A stretch of 14,152 nucleotides of DNA from CAYJBP01 sp964368605. GTDB lineage: Bacteria > Bacillota > Dehalobacteriia > UBA4068. Both the position numbers and the translations under genes were made by a program. The stretch is from NCBI GenBank assembly GCA_964368605.1, contig CAYJBP010000060.1:1-14152 (forward strand), read 5' to 3'. This document shows, piece after piece, positions 12,642 through 14,152 of this stretch; positions within the stretch are counted from its first letter, which is position 1; each line of letters starts with the position of its first letter. Under the pieces are notes generated by a model. It was given only the letters and a program-made list of their open reading frames with translations, did no database searches and was not told the origin of the DNA.

Positions 12642-13858
12642 TATTTTAATACCTCCCCACAGATAGCGGCTTCGACGGCTTCTTCGATGGGACGAATAAT
12701 AAATTCGATATCACGAATTTCATTATAATATGCACATTTGGGCGAATCGGTTACGCCTACCCCATGATAATAAGGTTGCCAACAAGGCGGAACATCAATG
12801 CAGGTATCGGAAACTATATGGCCACCGGCACGAGCAATAATAGCACCATAGCCCATCCGATCGGCTAATTCTTTGGTTAAAGAACTGGTTAAAAGCCAAA
12901 CCGGCACGGCAAATTTTTTGCCTTCGCAAACTTTAGCAATAGTAGCCACCTGGTTGATAGTAATATGAGGGCAACCAAACATGGCAAAATCAATTTTTTT
13001 AGGATCACGGCATAAGCGAGCCCTGGTATCATCTAAATCGGCTTGGGTGATGGTTAGGGCATGCTTGATTTTTTTATTGCCCTGGGCTGCTTCTAAGGTA
13101 GGAGCTTCGGGGGTAATACCCACAATATGATACATCGATACGCAGCCCGAAGTATTAAGCTGAGCACCAAAATTCATGAAGCCTTCCGGGGTGGGTCGGT
13201 TTTTGATGCCACGGAAAATGGGGTTTTCCAAGCCCTTATATTTTTCGGGATAGCACCAGCCTAGTATTTGATAATCAAAATCGCTATTTAGCTCGGCCTC
13301 AACATCAACCAGGATTTCGCCATAGCGGTTTTCGTCTAAAAGCAGGCCATAATTGGGCACTACGCCGGTAACGGCAGCACATAGAGCACTATTGGAGCCT
13401 TCGCGATTGCTGCGTGCTCCCAGCACCGAATTAACATAAGGGGTGGCACTGGATTCGGAAAAGGCAATAACTTCGCCAAAAGCAGGCACATTTTGCTGCA
13501 AATAAGGAGTGCAATTAAAGGTAAGTTGAGCCCCTAATTGACGATAGGCCTCGTTGGTAGCACTAACAATATGCTTGCCGGCAGGGGGGATTTCGAATAA
13601 ATGCTGATTTAGATATTTAAGGTTAATACTGGGGTTTACGGTGGGGGGAATAATACATTTAGCCCCTTTGGAAAGCAATTTTTCGGCAAACCACAAATCG
13701 GCATCTTGCGAACTTAATGCAACATGAGTTCGGGTTATTGGTACAAATTTGTCCGCATCAAAAGCATTACCTATTGCAACTTGTATTTCTAAGGCATAGG
13801 CTAAACCTTCTCCATACTTACCGGCTAAAATGTCTTGCTCCCTAGCTGTTAATTTCAT
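12641..13858 (-). CDS. Aconitase X large (catalytic) subunit, copy 2 (DUF521)
   Basis: Second catalytic aconitase X subunit, 405 residues, first gene of the minus-strand operon. It carries the same blocks as copy 1: GKYGEG (14-19), ITRTHVALS...DADLWFAEKL, NCTPY (Cys116), FSESSATPYVNSV.GARSNREG, LDENRYGE, FGCPH (Cys296), GGHIVSDTC (Cys353), PPCW (Cys359), SPKCAYY (Cys375). The spacing between the Cys of the fourth and fifth block is one residue longer than in copy 1. Differences concentrate at about 78-102 and 200-224, where copy 2 also has small insertions; these could shape the substrate pocket. Start ATG at 13858 has AAAGGAG 7 bases upstream. Reaction: hydro-lyase; hydroxyproline dehydration is the known bacterial activity, but for this copy the substrate is not established. 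Confidence 0.94.
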   Translation of the reverse strand: MKLTAREQDILAGKYGEGLAYALEIQVAIGNAFDADKFVPITRTHVALSSQDADLWFAEKLLSKGAKCIIPPTVNPSINLKYLNQHLFEIPPAGKHIVSATNEAYRQLGAQLTFNCTPYLQQNVPAFGEVIAFSESSATPYVNSVLGARSNREGSNSALCAAVTGVVPNYGLLLDENRYGEILVDVEAELNSDFDYQILGWCYPEKYKGLENPIFRGIKNRPTPEGFMNFGAQLNTSGCVSMYHIVGITPEAPTLEAAQGNKKIKHALTITQADLDDTRARLCRDPKKIDFAMFGCPHITINQVATIAKVCEGKKFAVPVWLLTSSLTKELADRMGYGAIIARAGGHIVSDTCIDVPPCWQPYYHGVGVTDSPKCAYYNEIRDIEFIIRPIEEAVEAAICGEVLK

Positions 13859-13964
13859 TTTAACACTCCTTTATTATAAAATAAAAATCAAAAAAAATCA
13901 ACTAAAAAATATATATATTTTTACAATCAAGCATAGTCCACATATTTATATATTTTTAACCGTA

Positions 13965-13996
13965 ATTATATCATATTGTCGTCGAAAAAACGTCGA
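13965..13996 (-). promoter_or_regulatory. Promoter and paired TCGACG sites of the aconitase X/TRAP operon
   Basis: On the minus strand TGA-TATAAT (13973-13965) is a perfect extended -10 and would start transcription near 13958, leaving a leader of about 100 bases. Two copies of the self-complementary hexamer TCGACG (13996-13991 and 13985-13980) lie 11 bases apart, one helical turn, directly upstream. They may bind a regulator. The leader contains an 18-base AT palindrome (13905-13922). Another TATAAT at 13878-13873 is too close to the start codon to serve. Confidence 0.5.
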
Positions 13997-14122
13997 GAGG
14001 ATAGTATGGCTTTTATTTTAGGATTAACCATAAAAATACATATAGCTGAGTGAGGCTGGAAAGAGTGCAGAAATTAAGCTACTGTATCAGAATAGCGATA
14101 TAGGATTTACTTCGTTGCTAGC

Positions 14123-14152
14123 AAAAAAAATCACGCCCTAGGATAACCTAGA
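14123..14152 (-). terminator. Possible terminator cut by the window edge
   Basis: Read on the minus strand, TCTAGG-TTAT-CCTAGGGCGTGA runs into eight T. Only the first bases of the left arm are inside the window; if the sequence beyond continues with pairing to GGCGTGA, this is the terminator of a minus-strand gene lying to the right. Bases 13997-14122 hold nothing I recognise. Confidence 0.3.

Noticed and set aside
13863..13878. TATAAT just before the copy 2 aconitase X start as its promoter
   Set aside because: The transcript would begin inside or after the ribosome binding site; the extended -10 at 13965-13973 fits better.
13830..14021. 63-codon plus-strand frame at the right end
   Set aside because: It starts inside the aconitase X gene on the other strand, has no ribosome binding site, and its sequence is a translation of AT-rich leader DNA.

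Overview
The window looks like chromosomal DNA of a low-GC Gram-positive anaerobe, most likely a member of the Clostridia. The grounds are strong AGGAGG-type ribosome binding sites before nearly every gene, short lipoprotein signal peptides with a cysteine near residue 20-25, TGnTATAAT-type promoters, a lipoprotein TRAP binding protein with a Glu-Pro-Ala linker, and compact operons. This is an inference; there is no rRNA or other phylogenetic marker here.

Left part (1-3500): two plus-strand genes encode secreted lipoproteins with extraordinary tyrosine-rich C-terminal regions. One ends in 13 uninterrupted (D/G/N)-Tyr-Tyr units. The other carries seven copies of a G-x-x-D-x-x-G-x-Y motif plus poly-Tyr/Gly/Asp stretches. 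A strong terminator follows. After a 300-base gene-free stretch full of stem-loops comes a convergent third lipoprotein with a beta-rich domain whose pattern also occurs in the first one.

Middle (3650-5810): an Lrp/AsnC-family regulator and, 38 bases downstream, a 1-pyrroline-5-carboxylate dehydrogenase (last step of proline to glutamate oxidation) form a plus-strand operon. A perfect bidirectional terminator separates it from the converging genes on the right.

Right part (6010-13860, all minus strand), in transcription order: aconitase X large and small subunits (copy 2); a complete tripartite TRAP transporter (binding protein, hairpin terminator, small and large membrane subunits); a LarA-like (DUF2088) nickel-pincer-type racemase/epimerase; then, after a 261-base gap with its own extended -10 promoter, aconitase X large and small subunits (copy 1). 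The likely logic is uptake of a carboxylate by TRAP, inversion of a hydroxyl-bearing carbon by the LarA-like enzyme, and dehydration by one or both aconitase X enzymes. Characterised bacterial aconitase X enzymes dehydrate cis-3-hydroxy-L-proline. The neighbouring proline-oxidation enzyme therefore makes a hydroxyproline or related imino acid a reasonable first guess, but nothing in the sequence fixes the substrate. The combination of two heterodimeric aconitase X enzymes with a LarA-like racemase and a TRAP importer is the best candidate for an undescribed pathway here.

The last ~290 bases (13859-14152) hold the promoter of the minus-strand operon and, at the very edge, what looks like half of a terminator for a gene outside the window.
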